Under the pieces are notes generated by a model that worked only from the letters and a program-made list of their open reading frames with translations, made no database searches and had not been told where the DNA came from. A DNA stretch of 64,000 bases from Saprospiraceae bacterium (lineage in GTDB: Bacteria > Bacteroidota > Bacteroidia > Chitinophagales > Saprospiraceae). Position 1 is the stretch's first letter. Every line of letters begins with the position of its first letter. Position numbers and translations under genes: made by a program. Where the stretch lies: assembly GCA_016706365.1 (NCBI GenBank), contig JADJJU010000005.1, positions 352,059 through 416,058 on the forward strand, written 5' to 3'. Positions 1-9,581 of the stretch are shown one piece after another.

Positions 1-565
1 TAGAGATGAGTTATTACCACTAATATCTGTACTGCTATTCCTACCCTGAAACTCATTTGACGTGTGAAAAATATTCATTTATTCGCGAATATGTAACAAA
101 CTGTTTAAAATTATTGTGGTGATTGCTGCAAATACTGCAAAGTAAATGTCAAAATCGATAAGATTGGATCCATTTGGAACCAGCTTTTCTACTTTCCATT
201 TCATCGGGAAAGGAAACCGATAGAGTTCCCACCCGCATTTCCAACCCGCAAATCTTAGTCGGCAAATATTTGCAGCTATTTTGGGAGATTTTTCGAAGCA
301 ATGTGATATTTTTCTGCAGCTCCGCTTTGAAAAGTGATGTTTTTTCGTGGGGCAAGCCACGAAAAGGTGATGTCTTGTTATTTTTTCAGCTTCGCTTCAA
401 AATTTACAAGGTGATGGCTGGCGCTAAAATTAGGCAGTCAACTTCTTCCCGGGCACCAGCCTTGAGGGTAAAAGTCGTGATAGGGTTCTATACACACACA
501 AGCAACTCACAACCCGGCTGTTTGCCAACAGCTAAAGGCCAAAAGCCAATAGCCGGATGTTTCTT
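1..565. other. Repeat-rich stretch without a supported gene
   Basis: No open frame here has a recognisable domain, signal peptide or family pattern. Weak overlapping frames on both strands look like chance. The stretch holds a minus-strand multi-hairpin element (listed separately) and, near 511-558, a block bounded by CCGGCT and AGCCGG that is filled with near-repeats of GCCAAAAG/GCCAACAG words. Similar word-repeat blocks recur around 2090-2220. Confidence 0.6.
253..417 (-). repeat. Multi-hairpin CATCAC element, copy A
   Basis: Read on the minus strand, CATCACCTTGT (406-417) is followed by three hairpins separated by CATCAC spacers. Hairpin 1 (380-405) has inner stem AGC/GCT with triloop GAA, flanked by GA on both sides. 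Hairpin 2 (342-365) is TTTTCGTGG / CCACGAAAA with loop CTTGCC. Hairpin 3 (308-333) has stem TTTTC/GAAAA, internal loop AA/GCA and inner stem AGC/GCT with triloop GGA. A tail with ATAGCTGCA (271-279) follows. Copy B at 46364-46562 has the same order, spacers and internal loops but different stem sequences that still pair. Function unknown. Confidence 0.7.
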
Positions 566-1786
566 CTAATTCGTTGGCCTATCCGGCACAGGGGCACTGG
601 CATGATATTCTTCGAAAATTTTCACAGCATAGTTTTCCAGTAATTCATCCAGTCGTTTTTTGTCTTTGGCTTTCAGGATAAATCCAACATGGTACTCTTT
701 ATTCATACGCCACCAAATTTCCTTATCATTAAATGTGCTGGTGTCAGGCCATTCCTGCCGGGCAAGAGAGACTACAATTCCTGCACTGGAATCTTCGGTT
801 TTGGGTAAGGTATATTTTTTACCTAAAGCTTGTGCTGTTTCCAGGTTGGCCCATTCTCTCCACAAGTTGATACCACTTGCTGCTTCCACCATTTCTGCTA
901 AATGTGCCCCTCCAACTCGGGAAGAAGTCTCTAAAAAAACAAATTCACCTGTCTCGTGTGATTTGATGAATTCTGTATGGGAAGCACTATAGACCATTCT
1001 GAAAGCATTCATAACTTTTTCGGTTAGTACTTTCAGTTTTTTTGCATCTGCGTTTGAATTAGGAAGTGCAGCGGATCGGAATATCCCGCCACCGTGTGCC
1101 ACTTCCATAGGTGTATTGAGATAGCGGCTGGATTTGCAAAAAACCAATGTGCCATCCTCAGAAAGTGAGTCGACGTGGAATACATCTCCGGGCTTGAATT
1201 GCTCAGCGAGGTATTGGTATCTTCTCTCTCCGACTTTATCCAGAACTGCCCAAATTTCGTCTTTAGTCCTACATTTTGTAATACCTGTAGCAGATGCTTC
1301 AGATCTCGGCTTGATCAGCCAGGGGCCTTCTACTGTATCCAGGTAATGATTGATTTCTGCATCGTTGAACAGTGGAGTAAATGGAGGGACCGGAATACCA
1401 GCTTCCTTTGCTCTAATTCTCATGGCCAGTTTATCTCTGAAATATCGGGCAGTAGATTGTCCCATTCCGGGAATTCTGAATTCCTCCCTTATATGTGCTG
1501 CTTTCTCCACATCAAAATCATCCAAAGCCACTACTCTGTCTATTTTTACACTTCTCATCAACCAGGCGAGTCCTTTAATCATATCCAGCGGATTCCACAC
1601 ACCATCCGGACCATCCTCCAGATAAAAGGTCTCATCAATATGATCATAAGGCCATGGACTGCCTTTCAACTTTAAACCTGTTAGAAAATAGACATTATTG
1701 CCGGCTCGCTTGCAGGCTCTGATGAATTCTTCACCTTTAAAATAACTGGAAACTAATAGAAAATTAAGACCTGTCGGTTGACTCAT
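566..1786 (-). CDS. ATP-grasp domain protein
   Basis: About 406 residues. The start at 1786 (MSQPTGLNFLLVSS) is preferred over an upstream ATG at 1864 because the upstream residues are polar and the Rossmann-like pre-ATP-grasp fold begins with LNFLLVSSYF. The middle holds the nucleotide-binding part (WLIKPRSEASATGI; YLAEQFKPGDVFHVDS), and the C-terminal third has the metal-binding segment FVFLETSSRVGGAH, typical of ATP-grasp ligases. Such enzymes form amide, ester or C-N bonds with acyl-phosphate intermediates; the substrate cannot be told from sequence. It is cytoplasmic, with no signal peptide, stands alone, and is flanked by repeat-rich DNA. Confidence 0.8.
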   Translation of the reverse strand: MSQPTGLNFLLVSSYFKGEEFIRACKRAGNNVYFLTGLKLKGSPWPYDHIDETFYLEDGPDGVWNPLDMIKGLAWLMRSVKIDRVVALDDFDVEKAAHIREEFRIPGMGQSTARYFRDKLAMRIRAKEAGIPVPPFTPLFNDAEINHYLDTVEGPWLIKPRSEASATGITKCRTKDEIWAVLDKVGERRYQYLAEQFKPGDVFHVDSLSEDGTLVFCKSSRYLNTPMEVAHGGGIFRSAALPNSNADAKKLKVLTEKVMNAFRMVYSASHTEFIKSHETGEFVFLETSSRVGGAHLAEMVEAASGINLWREWANLETAQALGKKYTLPKTEDSSAGIVVSLARQEWPDTSTFNDKEIWWRMNKEYHVGFILKAKDKKRLDELLENYAVKIFEEYHASAPVPDRPTN

Positions 1787-2007
1787 ATGAATGGAATATT
1801 TGTGGTGAATGATTGGATTTTGTTTTGATTGCTGAAAAGTATGTAAAAAAGAAGGTTTTCCCAAATAGTAATTCTGTAGAAATGCGACCTCCTTATTATG
1901 AGCAGGTTCAAGTTATGTGAGTCAGAACCAGATTGCACGGTTTTGTTTTGTCAGGATTTTTGCTTGAGGGCAAAAATACGCGCCAAAACGATGTATTTTG
2001 TTTTTGT

Positions 2008-2055
2008 ACCCGGGGTTGTACCCCGGGTTATTTATATTATACCCCTTCGGGGTAT
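2008..2055. repeat. Double-hairpin repeat, copy 1
   Basis: Hairpin 1 is ACCCGGGG (2008-2015) / CCCCGGGT (2021-2028). Ten bases later hairpin 2 is ATACCCC (2039-2045), loop TTC, GGGGTAT (2049-2055). The same two-hairpin layout, with different but still complementary second stems, occurs at 34673-34730 and 62475-62535. It lies in the 1865-2332 non-coding stretch, which also contains CGGCTGTT-type word repeats (2090-2220) and no supported gene. Confidence 0.65.
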
Positions 2056-2264
2056 ACCTCAGTAATGAACCTTATTTCATTTGTCCCTCGCGGCTGCTCA
2101 CTAACAGCTAACGGCCAAAAGCCAACAGCGGCTGTTTCACTCATCATTCAACACTCATCATTCATAACTCCACACTGGCTGATCGCCAACAGCTAAAGGC
2201 CAACAGCTAAAAGCCGGTAGTTTGATTTAGAAAGTAATAAGCTGGCAGAGTCATTATAATTTAC

Positions 2265-2300
2265 AAAAGAGGGAACAACAAAAATGTCTTTCCCTCTTAT
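2265..2300 (-). terminator. Likely terminator of the SusE-like gene
   Basis: AAGAGGGAA (2267-2275) pairs with TTCCCTCTT (2290-2298), about 35 bases past the stop of the minus-strand SusE-like gene. On the minus strand the stem is followed by a short T-rich run. Confidence 0.5.
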
Positions 2301-2332
2301 ATTCTGAAAAATAAATGGATTTAGAATCCTGT

Positions 2333-4096
2333 TTATTTAGCGATAATTACTTGCTTACCAACAATATATTTGTCATTTGCAATTTGTAGAATGTAAGTTC
2401 CAGCAGGAAGATTCTGTGCAGGAATTACATTTACAGGTAGCAAATTCATTGTTTGGCTGTGAACCATTTCACCTTTCATGCTGAAAATGCTAACTCTGGC
2501 TTCTCCTCTGAATAAATCAGATTTGAACTCCAGATTTATCACATCTCTTGCCGGATTAGGGAAGATACTGATGATATCAGATTTCAACACGCTCGTAGTG
2601 GAGCTTGGCTCTGAAAAGGAATATTCCCCTGTAACTGTGTGAAGCTCTACTCTATAAGTGCCGGCTAAAACAGGGATGTTTGGTCCATCCTGAGTACCCA
2701 CACCAGAAGGGAAGTCAACAGCACCCCAGTTTACAGTCCAGGCATCTTCTGCACGAAACTTCATCTCACCTGTATTAAGGTCTATAGAAGGATGGTACCA
2801 GAATGACTCATCAACCAGGTCTTTTATCATATCAAAATCTGTATCCCATCCTGCAGTCGGAGATCCAGGGCCTATCATTCCTACAGTGTTGAAAATCACC
2901 AATAGTTCAAAGTTATATACACCGGTTGTGGAGTTAAATGTAATTTTATATTCACCTGCAACAACCGGGATATTTGCTCCATCCTGCTCTCCGGTTCCGC
3001 TTGGGAAATCACCTGAACCCCAATTTACAGCCCAGTCATTGTCGGCACGGAATTTCAATTCACCGTCAGTAAGGATGGCTCTTAATCTCCAAATAGAAAC
3101 ATCATTTGGATCTTGTTCCATTGCGGTTTCATTGTCCCATCCACCTGGAGTAGCATCTCCAATTATGCCAATAGAAGAATAGTTGCCAATCAGTAAGAAG
3201 CTATATTCAGCAGTAGCTGTATTAAATGTAACCAGATAATCACCCGCAGTTGCAACAATATTGCCACCATCTAAAACACCTACACCAACAGGGAAATCCG
3301 TTCCACCCCAGTTGATAGCCCAATCATTGTTTGCTCTGAATTTGAATTCACCATCTGTCATGGTGACAGTTCCTCTCCAAACATCGGGATTTCCGGCATC
3401 TCTGTTAAGTGGAGTATCTGTATCCCATCCACCCGGAGTAGCTGCACCAATCAATCCAATTGTATTGAATGATATAATTTCGGAAAACAAATACTCGCCT
3501 GTAGATTTGTCAAAATCAATTCTGTATCTTAAAACAGCCGGGATTGGAATATTTGCTCCATTCTGAACACCAACGCCTGCAGGAAAATCAAGAGAACCCC
3601 AGTTGATATCCCAGCTTCCTGTGGTTCTGAATTTTAGTTCTCCTACAACCAGATCCACTTCAAGAAAATACTTGTTGGAATCAGCCTCATCCCTGTACAT
3701 TTTAGTGTCATTGTCCCATCCTCCCGGTGTCGCATTTCCGATGATACTAATATCTGATTCCACATCGAAAAAATACTCACCGGTAGTAGAATTAAAGGTG
3801 ACTACATAATCTCCTGCAAAAACAGGAATATCTGGTCCACCTTGTACACCTGTACCTTCCGGGAAATCAGAGGCTCCCCAGTTGATATCCCAGGCATCAT
3901 CAGCTCTGAATTTAGCAAATCCGTCAATTAAGGTAATTTCCAGACGCCATTCATCATCTGAAATACGCTCCATGTCAGTATCTGCATCCCATCCTCCCGG
4001 GGTAGCAGAACCTATTAAACCCACACTCCCAATTTGGGCAAAAGCTACCGAAACCAGTAGCAAATTAAATACTGTAAAAAGTAAACGTGACCACAT
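2333..4096 (-). CDS. SusE/F-like starch-binding protein with five repeats and T9SS sorting domain
   Basis: 587 residues. A signal peptide (1-21, ending VAFAQ) has no lipobox cysteine. Five repeats of about 95 residues follow, starting near residues 24, 115, 211, 306 and 402. Each opens with GLIGxATPGGWD, has KFRAxxxWxxNWG in the middle, and ends GxYxxTFNxxTGEYxF. This matches the SusE/SusF outer-membrane starch-binding fold. Residues about 500-587 form a T9SS type A sorting domain (FPNPARD; LPAGTYILQI). Unlike classical SusE/F lipoproteins, it appears to be exported and anchored by T9SS. It is divergent from SusC, sharing a 126-base promoter region, so co-regulation with the SusCD pair is likely (inference). 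Confidence 0.88.
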   Translation of the reverse strand: MWSRLLFTVFNLLLVSVAFAQIGSVGLIGSATPGGWDADTDMERISDDEWRLEITLIDGFAKFRADDAWDINWGASDFPEGTGVQGGPDIPVFAGDYVVTFNSTTGEYFFDVESDISIIGNATPGGWDNDTKMYRDEADSNKYFLEVDLVVGELKFRTTGSWDINWGSLDFPAGVGVQNGANIPIPAVLRYRIDFDKSTGEYLFSEIISFNTIGLIGAATPGGWDTDTPLNRDAGNPDVWRGTVTMTDGEFKFRANNDWAINWGGTDFPVGVGVLDGGNIVATAGDYLVTFNTATAEYSFLLIGNYSSIGIIGDATPGGWDNETAMEQDPNDVSIWRLRAILTDGELKFRADNDWAVNWGSGDFPSGTGEQDGANIPVVAGEYKITFNSTTGVYNFELLVIFNTVGMIGPGSPTAGWDTDFDMIKDLVDESFWYHPSIDLNTGEMKFRAEDAWTVNWGAVDFPSGVGTQDGPNIPVLAGTYRVELHTVTGEYSFSEPSSTTSVLKSDIISIFPNPARDVINLEFKSDLFRGEARVSIFSMKGEMVHSQTMNLLPVNVIPAQNLPAGTYILQIANDKYIVGKQVIIAK

Positions 4097-4222
4097 AATA
4101 CATTAATTTTAATTGTTTTAAAGGAACTTAATGTCAATTGGACACAAAGTAAGAATTTTTTCTATTTTTGATGTGCATTTGAGAAGAAAAAGAAAGGTAT
4201 AAACAAGTAAATCAATCGAATT

Positions 4223-7165
4223 ATGACAAGAAAGTTACTTTTAATGCTCATGACGGTAGGCTTGCCACTATTGGTACTAGGGCAACGCAGTATCACCGGC
4301 AAAGTGTCAGACGCTACTACCGGAGAACCCCTCATTGGAGCAATTGTCGTCAGCAAAAGCGACATTAGCCTTGGTACGGCTACAGATTTTGATGGGAATT
4401 TTGTATTACAAGTACCAGACAATACCACAGCACTACTTATATCATATACGGGATATGAGACTCAGGAAGTAACACTGGATGCATCAAATACAGTGACAGT
4501 AAGCCTTTCAGAAGGACAAAACCTGCTTAAAGATGTCATTGTTATTGGTTATGGAACTGTGAAAAGGGAAGATGCGACCGGATCTGTGCAAACAGTAGGA
4601 GCTTCTGAATTTAACAGAGGGGCCATAACTTCACCCCAGGAATTACTGGCTGGTAAAGTTGCCGGAGTTTCCATCACTAGTGGAGGTGGGGGGCCAGATG
4701 AGAATGCTTCCATAAGAATCAGAGGCGAGTCTTCATTGAGCGCAGCAAATGATCCATTAATTGTAGTGGATGGTGTGCCTTTGGGTGGTGGGGTATCCGG
4801 GAACCGAAACTTTCTGAACTTCATAAATCCAAATGATATTGAAAGTATGACAGTGCTGAAGGATGCTTCCGCGACTGCAATTTATGGTAGCAGGGCAAGT
4901 GCCGGTGTAGTTTTAATCACTACCAAGAAAGGAAGTGCCCAAAAGTTAAGAATAGATTTTAATACAAATTTTTCCGTTGCTCAGCCTGTATCTTTTATTG
5001 ATGTTCTATCTGCGGATGAGTATAGACCAGTATTTGAAGCAAGGTTTCCAAATAATGTAGACTTATTAGGGGAGGCAAATACAGATTGGCAAAAGGAAAT
5101 TTATCAAAATGCAATTGCACATGATCACAATTTAAGTGCAACGGGAAAAATTGGATTTTTGCCTTTTAGAGTGTCAGTTGGATATACTGATAAAGATGGA
5201 ATTTTAAAAACGGATAATTTTAAAAGATACACAGGGTCAATTAATTTGAATCCTAGTTTTATGGATAATAGGTTACAATTCAATGTTGGTCTGAGAAGTA
5301 TGCTTACTCAAAACCAATTTGCAGACAGAGGAGCAATTGGAAGTGCTGTAAATTTTGACCCTACTCAACCTGTCTATGATTCTGAAAGTGTATATAGCGG
5401 GTACTTTGTTTGGTTAGGAAGCAACGGTCGCCCTCAACCTCTTGCTACTGCAAATCCAGTTTCTCTTCTTAATCTGAGAGATGATAATTCGAAAGTTCAA
5501 CGACATGTAGTCAATGGATCAGCGGATTACAGATTTAAATTTTTACCTGAATTGCGTGCGAATCTCAACCTTGCATATGATTATTCCAATGGATCAGGAT
5601 CCGTTAATGTGCCAGGAGAAAACAAAGTTGCGTTTTCTTATGATCCCATCTACGGTGGTGGGGTAAATAATACTTATAATGCTATTGCTACTAATGCATT
5701 ATTAGAATTCTATCTTAATTACAAAAAGAGTTTTGGAGACCATGATATTGACTTGATGGGAGGATATTCATGGCAAAGATTTTACAACGATAATAGCTTT
5801 AAAAATAATAATGCTGCACTTTCCCTTCCAAATCCAGGTGAGCAGGACAGCATAAGGTCCGAATTATACTTGTTATCATTATATTCAAGATTAAATTATG
5901 GCTTTAAAAACTGGCTATTAGTTACCCTCTCATTAAGGAGTGATGCTACTTCCAGATTTGCACCTGAAAACAGATGGGGTTTGTTCCCGGCAACTGCAGT
6001 AGCTATTAAATTGCTGGAAAATAATAACACTTTTTTCAATTCACTGAAATTGAGAGCTGGTTGGGGAGTAACTGGCCAACAGGATATTGGATCCAGGTAT
6101 GTATATCAAGCTAATTATGTAATTAGTCAAAATAATGCCCGGTATCAGTTTGGAGACGAATTCATCAACTTGTTTCGGCCTAATGGATATGATAGAAATA
6201 TTAAATGGGAAGAGACTTCAACTGTCAATTTGGGAGTGGATATGTCTATTGTAAAAAATAGACTTGCAGCAACTCTGGAAGTGTATCAGCGGAATACCAA
6301 GGATTTACTAGTTAGAGTTCAGGTCCCTGCCGGTACAAACCTTACCAATTTTATTAATACAAATATTGGAGACATGATTAACAGAGGAGTTGAGTTTTCA
6401 GTCCTTGCATCTCCAATTGCCAACAATAGGGTTAAATGGGAATTAAATGCCAATGTAACCTACAATGATTTTGAAGTAACTAAATTAACAGCTTCAAGTG
6501 ATCCGAATTATCCCGGTCTGCCTGTTGGGGGAATAGCAGGTGGCGTAGGAAGCACCATTCAAAACCATAATGTTGGTTATGCGCCATATTCATTTTATGT
6601 GTATGAACAATTGTATGATGAAAATGGAAATTTTCTAGCCGGTCAATACGCTGATAGAAATGGTGATGGTGCTGTAAACGACATGGACAGATACCGCTAC
6701 AAGAAACCATTTGCAGATTTCAGTTTTGGGCTAAGCAGTAATCTGAAGGTAGGAAATTTTGATTTTTCTTTTGGTGCAAGAGCAAATGTTGGAAACTATG
6801 TTTACAATAATGTGGCTACGGATCTTGGACACCTGGCAAGAATGTGGCAAACTACCAATTTTACTTTCAATGTTCATCAATCAGCAATTGATAACAATAT
6901 TGACAATCAGGTTACGAATGGTCAGAATATTATTTTCAGTGATCACTTTGTTCAGGATGCATCATTTCTGAGATTTGATCATATTACTCTTGGGTATAAT
7001 TTTGATAACCTTATAGGCAACTTCCTGAGGATCTATGCCACTGTACAGAACCCATTCGTGATAACTAAATACACAGGAATTGATCCGGAAATTTTCGGTG
7101 GGATTGACAACAGTTTTTATCCTCGTCCACGGACATTCCTGCTTGGCTTGAATGTTTCATTTTAA
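4223..7165 (+). CDS. SusC/RagA family TonB-dependent outer-membrane transporter
   Basis: 980 residues. Signal peptide about 1-20 (ends LVLGQ). Residues 22-105 are a carboxypeptidase-D-like domain (SITGKVSDATTGEPLIGA; LISYTGYE). A TonB plug domain follows (DVIVIGYGTVKRED; SIRIRGESSLSAANDPLIVVDG in two segments; GSRASAGVVLITTKKG), then a 22-strand barrel ending in LLGLNVSF with a terminal aromatic residue. Its job is energised import of oligosaccharides captured by the partner SusD. The SusD gene starts 13 bases after the stop, so they form one operon. Length is usual for the family. The neighbouring GH13 enzymes and SusE-like repeats suggest an alpha-glucan substrate (inference). Confidence 0.95.
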   Translation: MTRKLLLMLMTVGLPLLVLGQRSITGKVSDATTGEPLIGAIVVSKSDISLGTATDFDGNFVLQVPDNTTALLISYTGYETQEVTLDASNTVTVSLSEGQNLLKDVIVIGYGTVKREDATGSVQTVGASEFNRGAITSPQELLAGKVAGVSITSGGGGPDENASIRIRGESSLSAANDPLIVVDGVPLGGGVSGNRNFLNFINPNDIESMTVLKDASATAIYGSRASAGVVLITTKKGSAQKLRIDFNTNFSVAQPVSFIDVLSADEYRPVFEARFPNNVDLLGEANTDWQKEIYQNAIAHDHNLSATGKIGFLPFRVSVGYTDKDGILKTDNFKRYTGSINLNPSFMDNRLQFNVGLRSMLTQNQFADRGAIGSAVNFDPTQPVYDSESVYSGYFVWLGSNGRPQPLATANPVSLLNLRDDNSKVQRHVVNGSADYRFKFLPELRANLNLAYDYSNGSGSVNVPGENKVAFSYDPIYGGGVNNTYNAIATNALLEFYLNYKKSFGDHDIDLMGGYSWQRFYNDNSFKNNNAALSLPNPGEQDSIRSELYLLSLYSRLNYGFKNWLLVTLSLRSDATSRFAPENRWGLFPATAVAIKLLENNNTFFNSLKLRAGWGVTGQQDIGSRYVYQANYVISQNNARYQFGDEFINLFRPNGYDRNIKWEETSTVNLGVDMSIVKNRLAATLEVYQRNTKDLLVRVQVPAGTNLTNFINTNIGDMINRGVEFSVLASPIANNRVKWELNANVTYNDFEVTKLTASSDPNYPGLPVGGIAGGVGSTIQNHNVGYAPYSFYVYEQLYDENGNFLAGQYADRNGDGAVNDMDRYRYKKPFADFSFGLSSNLKVGNFDFSFGARANVGNYVYNNVATDLGHLARMWQTTNFTFNVHQSAIDNNIDNQVTNGQNIIFSDHFVQDASFLRFDHITLGYNFDNLIGNFLRIYATVQNPFVITKYTGIDPEIFGGIDNSFYPRPRTFLLGLNVSF

Positions 7166-7178
7166 AATCTGAAATCTG

Positions 7179-9380
7179 ATGATTATGAAAAATATAAAAT
7201 TTGTATTGCTAATGTTGGCTGTCATTCTAAGTCATGGCTGCTTTAAAGACCTGGATACTGTACCTTTAGATCCAACTGAGATTACGTCCGGAGTGGTGTA
7301 CAACGATCCAAGCACCTATAAGAAAGTATTGGCCAAATTATATGCTGGCCTTGCGCTCTCTGGTCAACAAGGACCTGCAGGAGCAGCAGACATAGAAGGT
7401 ATTGATGAAGGTTTTGGACAATATCTGAGAGGATTTTGGTACCATGCTGAATTAACTACAGATGAAGCTGTTATTGGTTGGGCAGACCAGACTATTGGAG
7501 ATTTCCATGGTCAAAATTGGACCTCACTTGACGGATTTACTTATGCCTTTTATAGCAGGGTCTTTTACCAAATTTCAGTTTGCAATGAGTTTATAAGAGA
7601 GACGACTGATGCCAAACTTGATGAAAGAAATGTTTCAGGAACATTGCGCGATGAGATTAGAAGATACCGTGCTGAGGCCAGATTTTTACGTGCATTGAGT
7701 TACTGGCATGCTCTGGATATATTCAGAAATGTGCCATTTGTAACCGAAGCAGATGCTGTAGGATCCTTCTTTCCAAAACAGACTAATGCGAATGATTTAT
7801 TTGCATATATAGAATCGGAACTTAAAGCCATTGATGCAGATTTGGCCGCTCCCAGATCAAATGAATATGCAAGAGCAGATAAAGCTGCTGCATGGGCACT
7901 GTTGGCAAAATTATATCTGAATGCTCAGGTTTATATTGGTCAAAATCGCTATAATGATTGTCTGGAGGTTTGTGAGAGGATAATAAATGCCGGGTATGTA
8001 CTGGATCCAGTGTATCAACATGTATTCCTTGCTGATAACCACCGAGCTACTGAGGTGATATTCCCAATAGCTTTCGATGGTATCAATACACCTTCGTTTG
8101 GTGGTACTACTTTTATCATCAATGCAGCTATAGGGGGTTCAATGAATGCATCTTCATTGGGAATGGCTGGAGGCTGGGGAGGAACCAGAGCTACTCGTCA
8201 GTTAGTGGAGAAATTCCCACAAGATTTGACCGGAATTATTGTGGAATTTAATGCTGGTGCTACTTCTACATATCCCAAGGCTTATGTCCCGGGTTCATAT
8301 CAGGGCTTTATGGGAGGGGATTCTAAAAATTCAATTTCTTCCAAAGGTAAAAACCAGATTTTTGAAGGCTACAGATATTTTCCGGAAAATAACACCGAGT
8401 TTGTAGTCCTAAGAAATCCGAGTTCAACACTTGGAGGTAAATTGGGGTCTAATAATCAGGATGGCACACTTCAAACAGGAGGTGCGAATATAGTGGCCGC
8501 TCAAAGTGGCTTATATTACATTAAAGCTGATTTACGATCAGGCAGTCTGGGATATGAATTGGATAGAAGAACCGCTGTTATTTCAGGTTCTGCGACAGGT
8601 GGTTCAGAGATTAATTTTACCTGGAATAATGAATTGGACTATGGGAGAATTGTCGCTTCCGATGAACTAAGTGAAGGTAGTTTTCTGATCACGATTCGCG
8701 GAAATAACACCACCATAGTTTTAGGTGATAATGGTATGGATGGGCTTCTGGAAGTAAACGGAGCACCTATTCAAGTGAGCAAATCCGGAGGGTATAAAAT
8801 CACTCTTGATCTGAAACAAGAGGATTATAACTACAAAATGGAACTTACTAGTTTTGATAGAAGAGGATTCTTTTACACTAATGGTCAAAAATTGGATATT
8901 GATACTCTTTCTGTATTTACAAACGGATACGGTGTTCAGAAATTTAAGAATATTACAAGAGATGGTATTGCCGGCTCAAATGCCACCCATCCGGATACAG
9001 ATTTTCCTATGTTCCGTTTGGCAGATATTTATTTGATGGCTGCAGAGGCAATCTTTAGAAATTCAGGAGATATAAGTAAAGCAGTGGATTACGTCAACAT
9101 AGTCAGACAGCGTGCTTACACTGGCACTGCCGGTAACATAAATGCTTCTCAATTAACGCTTGATTTTCTAATTGATGAGAGAGCCCGGGAATTGTACTGG
9201 GAATGCCATAGAAGAACGGATCTGATCCGCTTCGGCAAGTTCAGTAATACGAATTATCTGTGGCAATGGAAAGGAGGAGTCAGAGATGGACGCTCCACTG
9301 AGCAGTTCCGGGACATATTCCCGATTCCATCTGTAGATATCGGACTGAATCCGAATCTGGATCAAAATCCTGGATACTAA
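7179..9380 (+). CDS. SusD/RagB family glycan-binding lipoprotein with inserted SusE-like repeats
   Basis: 733 residues, longer than the usual 500-600. A lipoprotein signal ends in LSHGC (Cys21). The N-terminal TPR-rich SusD fold includes RAEARFLRALSYWHALDIF and KAAAWALLAKLYLNA; the C-terminal fold ends with RQRAYTGTAG and DERARELYWECHRRTDLIRF. Between them, residues about 405-558 hold two degenerate SusE-type repeats: GANIVAAQSGLYYIKADL with SGSLGYEL, then VISGSATGGSEINFTW with GGYKITLDLKQEDYNYKMEL. These match the repeat ends and starts in the SusE-like protein at 2333-4096. The start could be 7179 or 7185. It acts with the SusC encoded just upstream to bind glycan at the cell surface. Confidence 0.92.
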   Translation: MIMKNIKFVLLMLAVILSHGCFKDLDTVPLDPTEITSGVVYNDPSTYKKVLAKLYAGLALSGQQGPAGAADIEGIDEGFGQYLRGFWYHAELTTDEAVIGWADQTIGDFHGQNWTSLDGFTYAFYSRVFYQISVCNEFIRETTDAKLDERNVSGTLRDEIRRYRAEARFLRALSYWHALDIFRNVPFVTEADAVGSFFPKQTNANDLFAYIESELKAIDADLAAPRSNEYARADKAAAWALLAKLYLNAQVYIGQNRYNDCLEVCERIINAGYVLDPVYQHVFLADNHRATEVIFPIAFDGINTPSFGGTTFIINAAIGGSMNASSLGMAGGWGGTRATRQLVEKFPQDLTGIIVEFNAGATSTYPKAYVPGSYQGFMGGDSKNSISSKGKNQIFEGYRYFPENNTEFVVLRNPSSTLGGKLGSNNQDGTLQTGGANIVAAQSGLYYIKADLRSGSLGYELDRRTAVISGSATGGSEINFTWNNELDYGRIVASDELSEGSFLITIRGNNTTIVLGDNGMDGLLEVNGAPIQVSKSGGYKITLDLKQEDYNYKMELTSFDRRGFFYTNGQKLDIDTLSVFTNGYGVQKFKNITRDGIAGSNATHPDTDFPMFRLADIYLMAAEAIFRNSGDISKAVDYVNIVRQRAYTGTAGNINASQLTLDFLIDERARELYWECHRRTDLIRFGKFSNTNYLWQWKGGVRDGRSTEQFRDIFPIPSVDIGLNPNLDQNPGY

Positions 9381-9403
9381 GTATTAGAATTTATTTGTAA
9401 AAT

Positions 9404-9444
9404 AAAAGCTGCCCATTTCTGAGTGAAGTGGGCAGCTTTTTTTT
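9404..9444 (+). terminator. Strong intrinsic terminator after SusD
   Basis: AAAAGCTGCCCA (9404-9415) pairs with TGGGCAGCTTTT (9429-9440), followed by an eight-T run. It ends the SusC-SusD operon. Confidence 0.9.
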
Positions 9445-9520
9445 GGTAGGATTTCAGATTTATGATTTATTTTCTACATTATAACTGAGCTCCTCAATAC
9501 ATTCTTATTAAATTCTTCCC

Positions 9521-9575
9521 ACCATTCACCATTCACCATTCACCATTCACCATTCACCATTCACCATTCATCATT
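9521..9575. repeat. Heptamer tandem repeat ACCATTC
   Basis: About eight head-to-tail copies of a seven-base unit (ACCATTC), the last ones slightly changed. Related words (ATTCACTATT, ATTCACGATTCACG) appear near 60630-60660. Confidence 0.95.
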
Positions 9576-9581
9576 AAGATT

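Noticed and set aside
79..360. 93-residue minus-strand frame near the window start
   Set aside because: It runs through the multi-hairpin repeat, has no family pattern and no credible start context.
253..417. CATCAC-spaced hairpins as a CRISPR array
   Set aside because: The repeated part is only 6-8 bases, the intervening units are hairpins with shared internal loops, not unique spacers, and no cas gene is present.
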